NCBI RefSeq assembly: GCF_016862975.1
Contig: NZ_BONZ01000080.1
Location: forward strand, 41,869 to 105,868
Direction: 5' to 3'
Source: Rugosimonospora africana
Lineage (GTDB): Bacteria > Actinomycetota > Actinomycetes > Mycobacteriales > Micromonosporaceae
Length of the DNA stretch: 64,000 nt
Shown: positions 52,327 through 61,779 of the stretch, one piece after another
Layout of the letters: each line of letters opens with the position of its first letter
Position numbering within the stretch: the first letter of the stretch is position 1
Position numbers and translations under genes: made by a program
Notes under the pieces: generated by a model
What the model was told of the DNA's origin: nothing
Seen by the model: the letters and a program-made list of their open reading frames with translations, nothing else
Databases searched by the model: none

Positions 52327-53637
52327 GTGCGCCGCATCGCCGACGGCACCGTCCGGCCCGACTGGCGCCAGCAGCTGGCCACCCAGGGGATCGTCTACAA
52401 CGACACCCCGACGCCGGAAGGCGGCATGACGTCGTACTGGCACGAGGGACCGTTCTACGACTTCACCTCGGCCGAGATCGACGCGCTGGCTGCGGGCGCG
52501 ACGACGCTGTTCGACATGTGCGTGGCCGCCGGCGACTTCGTCGTCGACCACAACATGTTCCAGCTGCTGGGCATCCCCGAGTTCGCCTGGGACCAGATCA
52601 AGCGCACCTGGTGGGACGACGAGACCGAGCCCGGCGGGCGGTCCAAGGGCGACTTCTCGCCCAGCGTCTACGGCCGCTTCGACGTGCGCTACGCGGGGGA
52701 GTACGCGGGCCGCCCGCAGCTGCTGGAGTTCAACGCCGACACCCCGACGGCGCTGCCGGAGTCGGCGGTCTCCCAGTGGTATTGGCACGAGCAGACCGGC
52801 CAGGGCAAGGACCAGTGGAACACGATCCACGAGATGCTGGTCGAGGCATGGAAGCGCAACATCGGGCGGCTGCGCCAGGCCCGCGCGCATCTGCTCAACC
52901 CGGTGACCATCCACTTCGCGTGCGATCGCGAGGAGGACAGTGGTGAGGACCTCTTCAACACGCAGTACCTCATGGAGACGGCGCGCCAGGCGCTGGAGCC
53001 TATGGGGTACCGCACGAAGTTCCTCTGGATGGACCAGATTGGGGCCGGCGACGTCGCGGCGGGCGACCACTTCTACGACCCCGACGGACAGCGCATCGAC
53101 GTCATCTTCAAGTTGTACCCCTGGGAGTGGATGCTCCGGGAGAGGTTCGCCAAGCAGTGTTTCCGCGACATGGCCGACCCGCAGCGGGACAGCACCGTGT
53201 GGATCGAACCGCCGTACAAGATGCTCTGGAGCAACAAGGGACTCCTGCCGATCCTGTGGCACCTGTACGGCGACGATCCCGACAAGCGCGACCTGCTCCT
53301 GCCGGCGTACTTCGAGTCCGAGCGCCCCGAGTGGATGACGTCCTACGTGCGTAAGCCGCTGCTGGGCCGCGAGGGCGCCAATGTCTCGATCGTCGTCGAC
53401 GGCGTCACCGTGGCCAGCGCTCCCGGCGAGTACGGCGGGCCGTTCGTGTGCCAGGCGTTCGCCCCGCTGCCCGCGTATGCCGACCAGCGCGGCGGCGAGT
53501 GGCACCCGGTGCTCGGCGTCTGGATGATCGACGGCGAGCCGGCCGGCCTCGGCGTCCGGGAGAGCGCCGGGCTCATCACCGACAACCTGAGCCACTTCGT
53601 CCCGCACACCATCGACCACGACGGCCGATTGTCTTGA
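52327..53637 (+). CDS. Glutathionylspermidine synthase-like ATP-grasp protein
   Basis: The protein has 436 residues, the size of the synthetase-only YjfC/YgiC group that lacks the amidase domain. Typical segments: FEFNADTPT-like LEFNADTPTALPESA, YPWEWM, and IEPPYKMLWSNKGLLPILW. The family joins glutathione or another carboxylate to polyamine-type amines using ATP; for YjfC-type members the real substrate is uncertain. GTG 52327 directly follows the lipoprotein stop, and the DUF350 gene follows 16 nt later, so the three form an operon. Confidence 0.88.
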   Translation: MRRIADGTVRPDWRQQLATQGIVYNDTPTPEGGMTSYWHEGPFYDFTSAEIDALAAGATTLFDMCVAAGDFVVDHNMFQLLGIPEFAWDQIKRTWWDDETEPGGRSKGDFSPSVYGRFDVRYAGEYAGRPQLLEFNADTPTALPESAVSQWYWHEQTGQGKDQWNTIHEMLVEAWKRNIGRLRQARAHLLNPVTIHFACDREEDSGEDLFNTQYLMETARQALEPMGYRTKFLWMDQIGAGDVAAGDHFYDPDGQRIDVIFKLYPWEWMLRERFAKQCFRDMADPQRDSTVWIEPPYKMLWSNKGLLPILWHLYGDDPDKRDLLLPAYFESERPEWMTSYVRKPLLGREGANVSIVVDGVTVASAPGEYGGPFVCQAFAPLPAYADQRGGEWHPVLGVWMIDGEPAGLGVRESAGLITDNLSHFVPHTIDHDGRLS

Positions 53638-53653
53638 CGTAGGAGTGACGGCA

Positions 53654-54514
53654 ATGAACGGTACCGCCGCCCTGATCGCGGTGCTCCAGGTGCTCATCGT
53701 GATCGTCGGCGTGGGCGGTGGTTGGTGGCTACTCAACGCTGTCACGTCGTTCGACGACCACCACGAGCTGTGGGAGCGGGCCAACTGGGGCTACCTGGTC
53801 CAGCGGATCGGCTTCGTCGCCGTGCAGGTGATCGGCGTGTCGAGCCTCATCGGCCATAACCTGACCAGCTGGGGCTCGCTGGTCTGGGTCGGCGGAGGCA
53901 TCGTCTGGGCGACGGTGCTGGCCGTCCTTGGTCTGTGGATCACCGATTGGATGATCCTGCGCACCCGGACCACCCCGTTCGGCGCGCTCAACGCCGTGCC
54001 GCTGTCGGTCGGGCTGGTCCGGCTCGGCTTCTACCTCGGCCTGGCCCTGATCGTGCGGGCCACGTTCGTCGGGCACGCGCCCGAACTGGCCATGTCGCTG
54101 CTGTCCATCGCCGTGTTCACCGTCGCCGGAATCGCCGGCCTGATCATCGCCTCATTCCTGCACAGCCTGGTGTCGCACGGCAACCTGCGTACCGCGGTGG
54201 TAGCCGGCGGCGAGACTGAGGGCCTCGAGTCCGCCGCCGTGCTCACCGCCGTCGGCCTGATCCTCTATGGCGCGATGGCCGGCGACTTCACCACGTGGCC
54301 GGAGAGCCTGGCCGGCTTCGGAACGGCCCTGGGCGTGGCCTACGTGGGCCTGTACGTGGCGCGGTACCTCATCGACTGGTTCGTCCTCACCGGCCAGTGC
54401 ACCCTCAAGACGATCCACGCCCAGCAGCAGCGCGGGGCCGCCGCCCTGCTGGCCTTCCTGCTGGTGATGGTGGCGCTGCCGATCAGCGCTGTGGTCAACC
54501 TCTATATCGAGTAG
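53654..54514 (+). CDS. DUF350-family integral membrane protein
   Basis: The protein has 286 residues with about eight membrane helices arranged as two similar halves, which fits two DUF350 units (YjfL-like). ATG 53654 has AGGAG at 53641-53645. Hydrophobic runs include ALIAVLQVLIVIVGVGG and LLAFLLVMVALPISAVV. Function is unknown in the family; its conserved link with ATP-grasp GSP-synthase-like proteins suggests a cell-envelope process. The 286 nt after it contain no gene I can support. Confidence 0.85.
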   Translation: MNGTAALIAVLQVLIVIVGVGGGWWLLNAVTSFDDHHELWERANWGYLVQRIGFVAVQVIGVSSLIGHNLTSWGSLVWVGGGIVWATVLAVLGLWITDWMILRTRTTPFGALNAVPLSVGLVRLGFYLGLALIVRATFVGHAPELAMSLLSIAVFTVAGIAGLIIASFLHSLVSHGNLRTAVVAGGETEGLESAAVLTAVGLILYGAMAGDFTTWPESLAGFGTALGVAYVGLYVARYLIDWFVLTGQCTLKTIHAQQQRGAAALLAFLLVMVALPISAVVNLYIE

Positions 54515-54775
54515 TCGGGCCGGCGGTCGTGACGATGCTGACCACGGTGCGGCCGGTGCTGCGCGAGAGGGTCGACGCCGGCTCGGGCGGAGACGCTTGA
54601 GTGGATCGGCCGCAGCCGGCGGCGCTATCGCGACGACGGCCACAGGCTGTGGATCATGCACCTTACAGCGCCGTCGCGTCGCTCGTCGGCAGCATCGGCG
54701 CGGCCGGGTCGGTACTCAGCTCCGAGGTGACGTACGCCGACGCGAGCACCACCTCCCCGTAACGAGATCCGCGTG

Positions 54776-54799
54776 CCCGGCCGGTCTGTGAGGGCCGGG
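54776..54799. terminator. GC-rich hairpin at the NUDIX 3' end
   Basis: CCCGGCC (54776-54782) and GGCCGGG (54793-54799) form a 7-bp stem with a 10-nt loop, directly after the NUDIX stop codon on the minus strand. It could serve both converging transcripts. Confidence 0.45.
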
Positions 54800-54800
54800 G

Positions 54801-55304
54801 CTAGAGGCCAAGGTGGACCGGCTGGGTCGGCGTTCCCGTGGTGAGCAGCGTCGTCAAGGGCGTTGAGAGGTCCCGCGGTGAGAACAGGTCAGGTCCGGTG
54901 TAACCAGCGATCTCCGAGAGTCGCCACCATCGAAACGCGGCCAGGTTCTCTGCGGCGAGCTGCTCATCTGTCAGCTCGCCACGCGGCTCAAAATGGTTGG
55001 TCCGGACGAGGAAGTAGTCGTTGACGATGCCGTCGAAGCCCGGTGCGTGGCCGGCGGCCACGACTTGCTGGTGCCAGACGTGCGGCGGATCGGCAGTGAT
55101 CGCCAAACCGGTCTCCTCGCGAAGCTCACGGCGTAGGGCGGTCAGCGGGTCCTCGCCGAGTTCGATGCCGCCGCCTGGGGCTGCCCACACGGCTTTCGTC
55201 TGGACTGGCACCGCCGGGTGAGGGAAGACGAACCGGCAGAGCAGGATTCGATCGTCCTCGTCGAGAATGATTGCGCGTACGGCGGGACGCAGGTTCGGTG
55301 TCAT
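54801..55304 (-). CDS. NUDIX hydrolase
   Basis: The protein has 167 residues. The Nudix box is intact: GGGIELGEDPLTALRRELREETGL region, with G-x5-E-x7-REL-x-EE-x-GL. It hydrolyses a nucleoside diphosphate linked to another group; the substrate cannot be read. ATG 55304 starts a normal beta-strand (LRPAVRAIILDEDDRILLC); an upstream in-frame start adds 19 unsupported residues. It is convergent with the DUF350 operon. Confidence 0.9.
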   Translation of the reverse strand: MTPNLRPAVRAIILDEDDRILLCRFVFPHPAVPVQTKAVWAAPGGGIELGEDPLTALRRELREETGLAITADPPHVWHQQVVAAGHAPGFDGIVNDYFLVRTNHFEPRGELTDEQLAAENLAAFRWWRLSEIAGYTGPDLFSPRDLSTPLTTLLTTGTPTQPVHLGL

Positions 55305-55814
55305 GGTGTGTAGGACGCGGCGGCGAGGCAGACGGTGATCGGCACCGCCGCAGACTAACAACCGCTCGCTTGTCCGCGCACCCGGTCACGGCTGCACCTC
55401 CATGCGGGACAATCCACATTGGACCGGCCAGGTCCACCTTGGACCCGGCCCGGGTCGTGAGCGCCGCGCCGTTGCCGCAGCCCGCCCATCACCTGAGTAA
55501 ACCCGGCACTCGGCCCGGTCACCCCAGCCACGTCGGCGAAGGCACTTCCTCGTTCCCGGCCCGCCGATCAGCCAGCGTTACCGAAGGGCCGAGGCACCAC
55601 TCGCCCTGTTCCAGGCGTAATGGCCCTCCGGCGCCAGGCGCGCGCCCCAAGCCTGCGACCTTCTAGCCCCGAATGCGTGTTTTCTTGCAGTAAGGGTGTC
55701 AAGCGAAAAATATTCGCTCTACGGTGGTCTTCGATAGCTACATCCGACGTGCAGTTATTCGTGGCACTCGAGTGATGCGTCCGTGGTGCTTACTGGAGGG
55801 TTAGGTAGACTTCG
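55305..55814. other. Intergenic with two small inverted repeats
   Basis: There are 510 nt without a convincing gene. At 55426-55450 an 11-bp stem with one mismatch (GGCCaGGTCCA / TGGACCcGGCC, 3-nt loop) lies near the NUDIX 5' end. At 55702-55718, in the AT-rich last 130 nt, AGCGAA and TTCGCT flank AAATA; this could be an operator or a 5' hairpin of the beta-helix gene at 55815. Confidence 0.5.
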
Positions 55815-57407
55815 ATGTCTAACGATGTACCGGTACGCCGGGGTATCAGCGAAGTGGAAGCCGCCCGGCCAGCGCCGCCACGAACACGGGGACGGGCGCG
55901 GTGGTACGCGGCCGGACTGGCGGGACTCACCGCGTTCAGCGGAGTTTCCGGATTGGCCGGAGCCAACGGTCTCAAGCACGGGTCCAACAGCTTGCTGAAC
56001 TTGTCGTCCGCTGCGACGCAGGTTCTGGCCGCGGATCGCGTAGACGGTGACCCGAACGGGAACGGGGTCCAGGACGTTGGCAGCGGCCAGCAAGGCTCTC
56101 GCGGGAACGAACAGCTGGTGCCGTGCAATGCCGACAGGCTGATCGCGGCGATCGTGCGCGCGAACGCCTCCGGTGGAGCGAGCCTCAGACTCACCGCTCG
56201 GTGCGTATATACCCTGACGGCGGCTCAGGGGCCCGATGGGCTTCCGGTCATCACCCAACCGATCAGCCTTGACGGCCAGGGCGCGACGATTGCGCGCGCC
56301 GCGGGCGCGGCCAACTTCCGTATCCTCAACGTCGGGGTCGGCGGGAATCTGACGGTGGAAGACCTCACCGTCGCGGGCGGGTTCGCGCCCAACTCGGCCG
56401 GCGGTGGCGGCATCCTGGTGCAGTCCGGCGGCCAGGCCACCCTCCGCAACGCCACCGTTGCCGGCAACCAGAGCACCAGCGTCGGGGGCGGGATCGCCAA
56501 CTACGGTATCACCACGATCCTTGGGCAGGACGACGGCTCTGGCACGGGAACGTGGGGCAACAGCGGCGCGCCCAACAAGGCATCCGGTAACGGGCCGACG
56601 CAGGCCCCGCCCGGCGGTCAGAGCGGCGGATCGGCCACGAACTCGGACGCGGGGCAGGCCATCAGCAAGGTCGACAACAACAGCACCACGGACTCCGGCG
56701 GAGGAATTTTCAACGACGGTCGCCTGTCCGCCGACAACGTCGAGATCAGCTACAACCACAGCGGCGGTTTTGGAGGAGGGCTCACCGACATAGGGAACGC
56801 GGTACTGAAGAGAGCTCGAATCGACCACAACACGGCAGCGGCCGGCGACGTCCTGGGGGCGTCCGGCGGCGGCATCGCCAGCGGTTCGGGCGTCACGAAA
56901 CTCGAGGACAGCTCCGTCTCCGATAACACCGCCGCTAGGGACGGCGGCGGCATCGCCTGTGAGGCAGCCACCATCTCTTTGCAGAACACCAAGGTCGACC
57001 GCAATACAGCGACCGGCGACGGCGGCGGCATCGACACCGAGCCTTCCCCCCTCATCGGCGGCGGATCCTGCATTGCCGTGATCGAGGACAGCGAGGTCAG
57101 CGGAAACACCGCGAGTGGCAGCGGCGGCGGGATCAGCAACCGAGTTTCCAGCCTGGTGCTGAGGCGCAGTCGCGTGAGCCTGAACAGAGCCATCGGGACC
57201 GCCTCGCAGGCCGGCGGGATCGTCAACGGAAACGGCGCCGTCACGCTCACGGCGACTCAGGTCACCGGGAACTCTTCAACGGTTGCGCCCGGCGGGCTCG
57301 CCACCAACAGGGACGCGGTCACGGTGGACCAGAAGTCGGCCATCGTCGGGAACCGACCCACCAACTGTGCCGGCAGCACCGTCACAGTCCCGAACTGCTT
57401 CGGCTGA
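55815..57407 (+). CDS. Secreted parallel beta-helix repeat protein
   Basis: The protein has 530 residues. One hydrophobic segment near the N-terminus (WYAAGLAGLTAFSGVSGLAG) is a signal or anchor. From about residue 150 the sequence is made of beta-helix rungs with recurring SGGGIxN and GNTAxxxGGGI patterns, like polymorphic outer-membrane-protein or pectate-lyase-like helices. Cys residues occur in pairs, one near the end. No catalytic residues are apparent; adhesion or polysaccharide binding is plausible. ATG 55815 has a GGAGGG about 18 nt upstream. It converges with the next gene with a 6-nt gap. Confidence 0.75.
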   Translation: MSNDVPVRRGISEVEAARPAPPRTRGRARWYAAGLAGLTAFSGVSGLAGANGLKHGSNSLLNLSSAATQVLAADRVDGDPNGNGVQDVGSGQQGSRGNEQLVPCNADRLIAAIVRANASGGASLRLTARCVYTLTAAQGPDGLPVITQPISLDGQGATIARAAGAANFRILNVGVGGNLTVEDLTVAGGFAPNSAGGGGILVQSGGQATLRNATVAGNQSTSVGGGIANYGITTILGQDDGSGTGTWGNSGAPNKASGNGPTQAPPGGQSGGSATNSDAGQAISKVDNNSTTDSGGGIFNDGRLSADNVEISYNHSGGFGGGLTDIGNAVLKRARIDHNTAAAGDVLGASGGGIASGSGVTKLEDSSVSDNTAARDGGGIACEAATISLQNTKVDRNTATGDGGGIDTEPSPLIGGGSCIAVIEDSEVSGNTASGSGGGISNRVSSLVLRRSRVSLNRAIGTASQAGGIVNGNGAVTLTATQVTGNSSTVAPGGLATNRDAVTVDQKSAIVGNRPTNCAGSTVTVPNCFG

Positions 57408-57413
57408 TCCCGC

Positions 57414-58577
57414 TCACGGCGACGCCGAGGGACGGGCGTCATGAGCTGGGGCCACGGGTATGCCTGCCTCAGTTGCGGCCAGCTCGGAGCGGATGACTTC
57501 CAGCAGGCGACCGATCCAGTTGGTGCCCCGCTTCTGCCCGGCGACCCAGTAGGCGGAATCGAAGTCGATGTACATGATGCGTGCGTCGCCGGTGCCGAGC
57601 AGCGTGTGCGCTAGGTGGGGGTGCTGGGTGTATTTGGCGCGCAGCAGTGCGGTCATGACGGCGAGGCGGGCTGCTGGCCAGCCCGCGCGGCGGGGTGCTT
57701 GCTTGGCCAGGTCGGCCGCGTCGAAGCTGCGTGGCGCGGCGACGATGCGGTCGTGCCAGTCGGAGTCGTCGGTCGACATCGCCCAATATGCGTGGATGAC
57801 GCTGGGGTAGTCCCGGCCATTGATGGTGATGGTGGCTGGGTAGTCGTTCTGGAGCACTTGTACGCCGGGATCCTGTGGCCATCCCTTCGGGTACACGGTG
57901 TGGTGGATGCTGATCGGAGCCGCTACCGCGGTGGCTGGACCGTCGGAGGGTGTGCTGGCTTGCCATTCGGCAATCGAGCGTTCCCGTTCCCGGAAGTACT
58001 CAACCGCTTGGCCGTGCATCTGCGCGGTGACGACCCGACCCTGTGGATCACCATGCAGCGGTTCGCCTATCGCGCTGATCAGAACTCGGAGTGGATAGTC
58101 TTTGCGGTCCATGTCGCCGAGCGTGTACAGGCGGAAGTGTTGTGGGATGGCCAGGTATCGCTCGCGCAGGGCGAGGCGGTTGTCCTCGGTGATGTCTGCC
58201 AGGTAGGTCTCGACCTCGAGCAGGCAACGCTGCATCGAGTCGGGCCGGTCGTTGAGCCGGTCGATCTCGTCGGCGACTTCACCGACGAGCATGTCCGGGT
58301 CGATCCACGCCTGCGGTTCGGCGAAGCGCCAGCTCGCCAGGTGGTGGACGTAGGCCCGTGCGCCGTTCTCCAGTGTGGTAGCCGCCCGGCCGCGGCGCAG
58401 TTGCTCCCGCAGTCCCTCCAGATCGGTCAGCTTCCCACCACAGTCGACGGCGCCGTCGGCGTAGATGAACAGTTCGTTCAGCGAGTAGGTGTCCAGACTA
58501 CGGGTGAAGATGTACCGCCAGGTGCCCTCGACCCGTTCCCCGTCCACGCTGCGGTAGGTGCGTCGTCCGATAGCCAC
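57414..58577 (-). CDS. NADAR-superfamily protein with an added N-terminal domain
   Basis: The protein has 387 residues. Residues about 240-365 match the NADAR (YbiA-like) fold: YPSVIHAYWAMS, SFDAADLAKQAPRRAGW, AVMTALLRAKYTQHP, LLGTGDARIMY and WIGRLLEVIRSEL. NADAR proteins remove ADP-ribose from nucleobases or process N-glycosidic bonds of NAD-derived or riboflavin intermediates. Residues 1-230 are a separate domain I cannot name (RYIFTRSLDTYSLNELFIYADG). It starts with GTG 58577. The two-domain build suggests a specialised, perhaps defence-linked, role (inference). Confidence 0.7.
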   Translation of the reverse strand: MAIGRRTYRSVDGERVEGTWRYIFTRSLDTYSLNELFIYADGAVDCGGKLTDLEGLREQLRRGRAATTLENGARAYVHHLASWRFAEPQAWIDPDMLVGEVADEIDRLNDRPDSMQRCLLEVETYLADITEDNRLALRERYLAIPQHFRLYTLGDMDRKDYPLRVLISAIGEPLHGDPQGRVVTAQMHGQAVEYFRERERSIAEWQASTPSDGPATAVAAPISIHHTVYPKGWPQDPGVQVLQNDYPATITINGRDYPSVIHAYWAMSTDDSDWHDRIVAAPRSFDAADLAKQAPRRAGWPAARLAVMTALLRAKYTQHPHLAHTLLGTGDARIMYIDFDSAYWVAGQKRGTNWIGRLLEVIRSELAATEAGIPVAPAHDARPSASP

Positions 58578-58839
58578 CGGGAAACAGTAGTCCAGCTGGG
58601 ACGCGTCGTTGGCCCGTCAACGGGCGTTGGGTGGACTGGTGGGCGAGCTGATTCAGCCTTGACGCCACGGGCTTGCCACCGTCCTGCCACGCGGTCGCCC
58701 GAAGATGGATGCATGCCGATTGGCGGGCCGTACCGCGGGCACTTCGGCCGGTACTCGCGGCAGCACTGTCCCAGCCGGCCATGCCGGCGACAGCGAGGTG
58801 ACCACAGGTGCGGCGCGCACGAGAGAAGGTGGGTGACCG

Positions 58840-60081
58840 ATGATTAAACGGGCCGCGGCGGTGGCCGCCTCGCTGGCTGTCGCGCTGGCAGCCGCCCTGT
58901 CCACCACGGCTCCGGCCGCCGGCGCCGATCCGGCGCCGTTCGGGCGGCTGCCGGTGATGGGCTACAACACGTGGTACCAGTACGGTGCGGGCGCGACCGA
59001 ACAGAACGTGCTTCAGCAGGCCCGGTACCTGGTGAGCAGTGGGCTCGCCGCGGCCGGGTACGACACGGTGAACCTGGACGACGGTTGGATGGCGTCCGCC
59101 CGTACCGCCGGTGGCGCGCTGACGTGGAACACCGCCAGGTTTCCCGACGGCATTCCGTGGCTGGCCGGCCAGATCCACGCGCTCGGCCTCAAGTTCGGCA
59201 TCTATGAGGCCATCGGCACCCGCACGTGCCAGAACCTGCCCGGCAGTGGGGGCGCCACCGCATCGGGCAACCACTATGCGCAGGACGCCCGGACGTTCGC
59301 GGCCTGGGGCGTCGACTTCGTGAAGGTCGACGAGTGCGGCGGTCTCCCATCGGGCACGACGCTGAGTTCGTTGACCACCGCGTTCGAGCAGTACGGCGCG
59401 GATCTTCACGCGGCCATCCCCGGCGTCGTGTACAGCGAGGAGTTGCCCATCTACGTGCTGGGCCAGTCCGACTTCGTGACCGCCGTGCAGTCCTCCGCCG
59501 GCTTCGCCAACATGTGGCGGGTGGCGGCCGACGAGTCGACCCTGGACTCGGCGTCCGACACCATCCTCGGCCACCTCGCGGCCGACCTGCATCTGCACGC
59601 CTTCGCCGGTCCCGGCCACTGGAACGACCTGGACATGCTGGTACCCGGCACGCCGTCGGCACACCCGTTCGGCTGGTCGCTGGCTGACGAGCAGAGCCAG
59701 CTGTCGGTCTGGGCCGAGGAGGCCAGCCCGCTGCTGATCTCCACCGACCTGACCACGCTGACCCCGGCCGAACTGGCCGCGCTGGAGAACCCGGACATCA
59801 TCGCGATCGATCAGAGCGGCTCGCAGCCCGCCACCGCCGTGACCAGCGGGCACATCGAGGCGGTGGTCAAAAAGGCCGACGGCGGCCAGGCGGTTTTGTT
59901 CGCCAACCTCGGTACGGGCAGCGGCACCGGGACGTTCACGCTGTCGCAGCTCGGGATCAGCACGCCACGGGCGACCGGTTACAACGTCTGGAAGAAGACG
60001 ACCACCACGTTCAGCGGCGTGACCGTCACGCTCGCCGCCGGGCAGACCGAGACGGTGGTGATCAAACCGGTGAGCAGCTGA
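58840..60081 (+). CDS. Secreted GH27-like alpha-galactosidase
   Basis: The protein has 413 residues. The signal peptide is residues 1 to about 29 (AAALSTTAPAAGA). The (beta/alpha)8 barrel begins with PVMGYNTWYQYGAGATEQNV. DTVNLDDGWM and DFVKVDEC carry the conserved substrate Asp pair and the nucleophile Asp; GHWNDLDMLV is another GH27 landmark. A short C-terminal beta-domain follows. It hydrolyses terminal alpha-galactosides outside the cell. ATG 58840 has AAGGTGG upstream. With the neighbouring GH26-like enzyme it could degrade galactomannan (inference). The 262 nt before it show no gene. Confidence 0.88.
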   Translation: MIKRAAAVAASLAVALAAALSTTAPAAGADPAPFGRLPVMGYNTWYQYGAGATEQNVLQQARYLVSSGLAAAGYDTVNLDDGWMASARTAGGALTWNTARFPDGIPWLAGQIHALGLKFGIYEAIGTRTCQNLPGSGGATASGNHYAQDARTFAAWGVDFVKVDECGGLPSGTTLSSLTTAFEQYGADLHAAIPGVVYSEELPIYVLGQSDFVTAVQSSAGFANMWRVAADESTLDSASDTILGHLAADLHLHAFAGPGHWNDLDMLVPGTPSAHPFGWSLADEQSQLSVWAEEASPLLISTDLTTLTPAELAALENPDIIAIDQSGSQPATAVTSGHIEAVVKKADGGQAVLFANLGTGSGTGTFTLSQLGISTPRATGYNVWKKTTTTFSGVTVTLAAGQTETVVIKPVSS

Positions 60082-60119
60082 GCCGGCGGGCGCATAACTG
60101 GATGCGCGGGCGTGTCCGC

Positions 60120-60175
60120 GGCCTCGTCGCGGCCCGGTCGGGGTGTGGTGACCCGATCCGGGCCGCGACGAGGCC
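60120..60175. terminator. Bidirectional terminator between convergent glycosidase genes
   Basis: Perfect 18-bp arms (60120-60137 and 60158-60175) are separated by 20 nt that themselves contain TCGGG / CCCGA, so the stem can extend. It is 39 nt past the GH27 stop and 14 nt past the GH26-like stop. Confidence 0.75.
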
Positions 60176-60188
60176 CTTGCGTCGGTAC

Positions 60189-61712
60189 TCAGCTCGTCGT
60201 CACGAACACGATCTGTCCGGAGGCCCCCCACGGCTGCCCGTTCGAGTCGAGCTGCTGGACCGTCACCGTGTAGGTGTGGCCAGCCTCCAGACCCGAGTAC
60301 GACGCCTGGGGGATGCCCACGGTGTTCGTGGTCCCGTTGATCGTGCCGGGGCCGACGATCGTCACCTTCCAGGTACCTGGCTCCACAGTGGAGTCCCAGG
60401 CGACGACCGCGCGGTTGTTGTTCACGGAGACAACGTGGCCGCAGCAGAGGACCGGCGCGCCGGTACCGCCGGCGGACGTGGTGAACGTCCTGTCAGTACC
60501 GTAGGTGGTGCCGGCGCTGTTCGTCGCCTCGATCCGGTAGTGATAGGTGGTGGACGCCGCCAGGCCGGACACGTTGGCCGACTCGTTCACCGCCGCCGTA
60601 CCCGACCCGGCGCTCCCGGCCGTGGTGCTGCTCCCGTAGCTGGTCGACGTGCCGTAATCGAACCTGTAGGTAGTCGCCGCGCCCTTCGGGTTGACCGACC
60701 CGTTGAGCGTAGCCCCGGAGCTGGTCACGTTGCTGGCCGCGTTCGTGGTGGCTGCCGGTGCCTGCTGGGTGCCGCCACCGTTGTGGGCGGCGATGGCGTT
60801 GTCCAGCTCGGTCCACTGCTGGCTGGTCATCGTCGGCGAACCCCAGCTCGGGTCCTCGAACTCCAGCACACCGGAACCGCCAGCGTTGAACAGGTCGTTG
60901 ACGAAGCCGGTCAACGACTCGTACCCGCTGTGGTCAAGCCGGGCCAGGTTCGTCTCGGAGATGAAAATCGGCCCGCTCCAACCGACACTGCGGATTTCGC
61001 TGAACGCGGGGCCGAACTCGCCGGAGAATGTACCGAACTGGGAGCCCCACTCGGTATCCGGGTAGCCGTCCACGCCGACCATGTCGACGTAGTTGATGCC
61101 AGGCCACCATGGAGCCGGGCTCTGCGTGGTGCCACCCGTGTCGGCGTTCGGAGCCCACAGCCAGTACGCGTTCTGGCCTGCGGTGCTGTTCACGTTGGTG
61201 ACAACGCTCTTCCACGCCGCGATCCAACCAGACGGACTGGTGTTGCAGCCGCCGCCGGTAGCCCACGGGTACTGGCCGGAGACATTGAATTCGTGCGCGA
61301 ACGTCAGAATCACCGGATGCCCGAAGTTCGCGATCGCCGTGCCGATGGCCTTCTCGTAGCTGACGGCCGAGGAGGTGTTGTTCGCGATTCCGGACATGGA
61401 TACCGTGCAGTTGCTGGCGCTGGCTTCGGTCCAGGGCTCCAGCTCGATGAACGGGGTCGCTCCCTGCGAGTGCGCCGAGTTCAGAAACGAGCTGATGCTG
61501 GTGTCGCCCCAGGCGTAGTACTCGTTGAGAATGTTGGGGTGTTGCCCCTGCGAAGCCGATCCGCCGGCGTAGATGCCGAGCGTCGCGGGCGGGGGTGCCG
61601 GCTTGGACGGTGCGGTGGATGCCTGGGCCGATAGTCCGGTAGCGGTGAGCAGCGCTGTGGCTGCCATCGCTGCGCCGAGTGCAGCTCCGCCGGCGCGGCG
61701 CTTGCGGGTCAT
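60189..61712 (-). CDS. Secreted GH26-like beta-mannanase with fibronectin III domains
   Basis: The protein has 507 residues. ATG 61712 has AAGGAGG and starts a signal peptide (GAALGAAMAATALLTATGLSA). The catalytic part (residues about 38-300) has HEFNVSGQYPW, the likely acid/base Glu, and PIFISETNLA, the likely nucleophile Glu. About residues 310-400 form a fibronectin type III domain (ATTYRFDYGTSTSYGS), and the last 100 residues form a second FnIII-like or binding module (CCGHVVSVNNNRAVVAWDS). It probably acts on beta-mannan or a similar glycan outside the cell. The frame extends 57 codons upstream without support. Confidence 0.85.
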   Translation of the reverse strand: MTRKRRAGGAALGAAMAATALLTATGLSAQASTAPSKPAPPPATLGIYAGGSASQGQHPNILNEYYAWGDTSISSFLNSAHSQGATPFIELEPWTEASASNCTVSMSGIANNTSSAVSYEKAIGTAIANFGHPVILTFAHEFNVSGQYPWATGGGCNTSPSGWIAAWKSVVTNVNSTAGQNAYWLWAPNADTGGTTQSPAPWWPGINYVDMVGVDGYPDTEWGSQFGTFSGEFGPAFSEIRSVGWSGPIFISETNLARLDHSGYESLTGFVNDLFNAGGSGVLEFEDPSWGSPTMTSQQWTELDNAIAAHNGGGTQQAPAATTNAASNVTSSGATLNGSVNPKGAATTYRFDYGTSTSYGSSTTAGSAGSGTAAVNESANVSGLAASTTYHYRIEATNSAGTTYGTDRTFTTSAGGTGAPVLCCGHVVSVNNNRAVVAWDSTVEPGTWKVTIVGPGTINGTTNTVGIPQASYSGLEAGHTYTVTVQQLDSNGQPWGASGQIVFVTTS

Positions 61713-61779
61713 TTGGGCCTCCTTCTCTGTAGATGCCTCCGCGACGCGGGTGCGGCCGCAGAGCTGTGCGCGGTCCAGT

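Noticed and set aside
54515..54800. Short plus-strand frame 54601-54762 (53 codons)
   Set aside because: No ribosome site and no recognisable motif; composition alone is not enough.
58498..60231. 577-codon minus-strand frame over the GH27 gene
   Set aside because: Antisense to a clear glycosidase with signal peptide and catalytic motifs.
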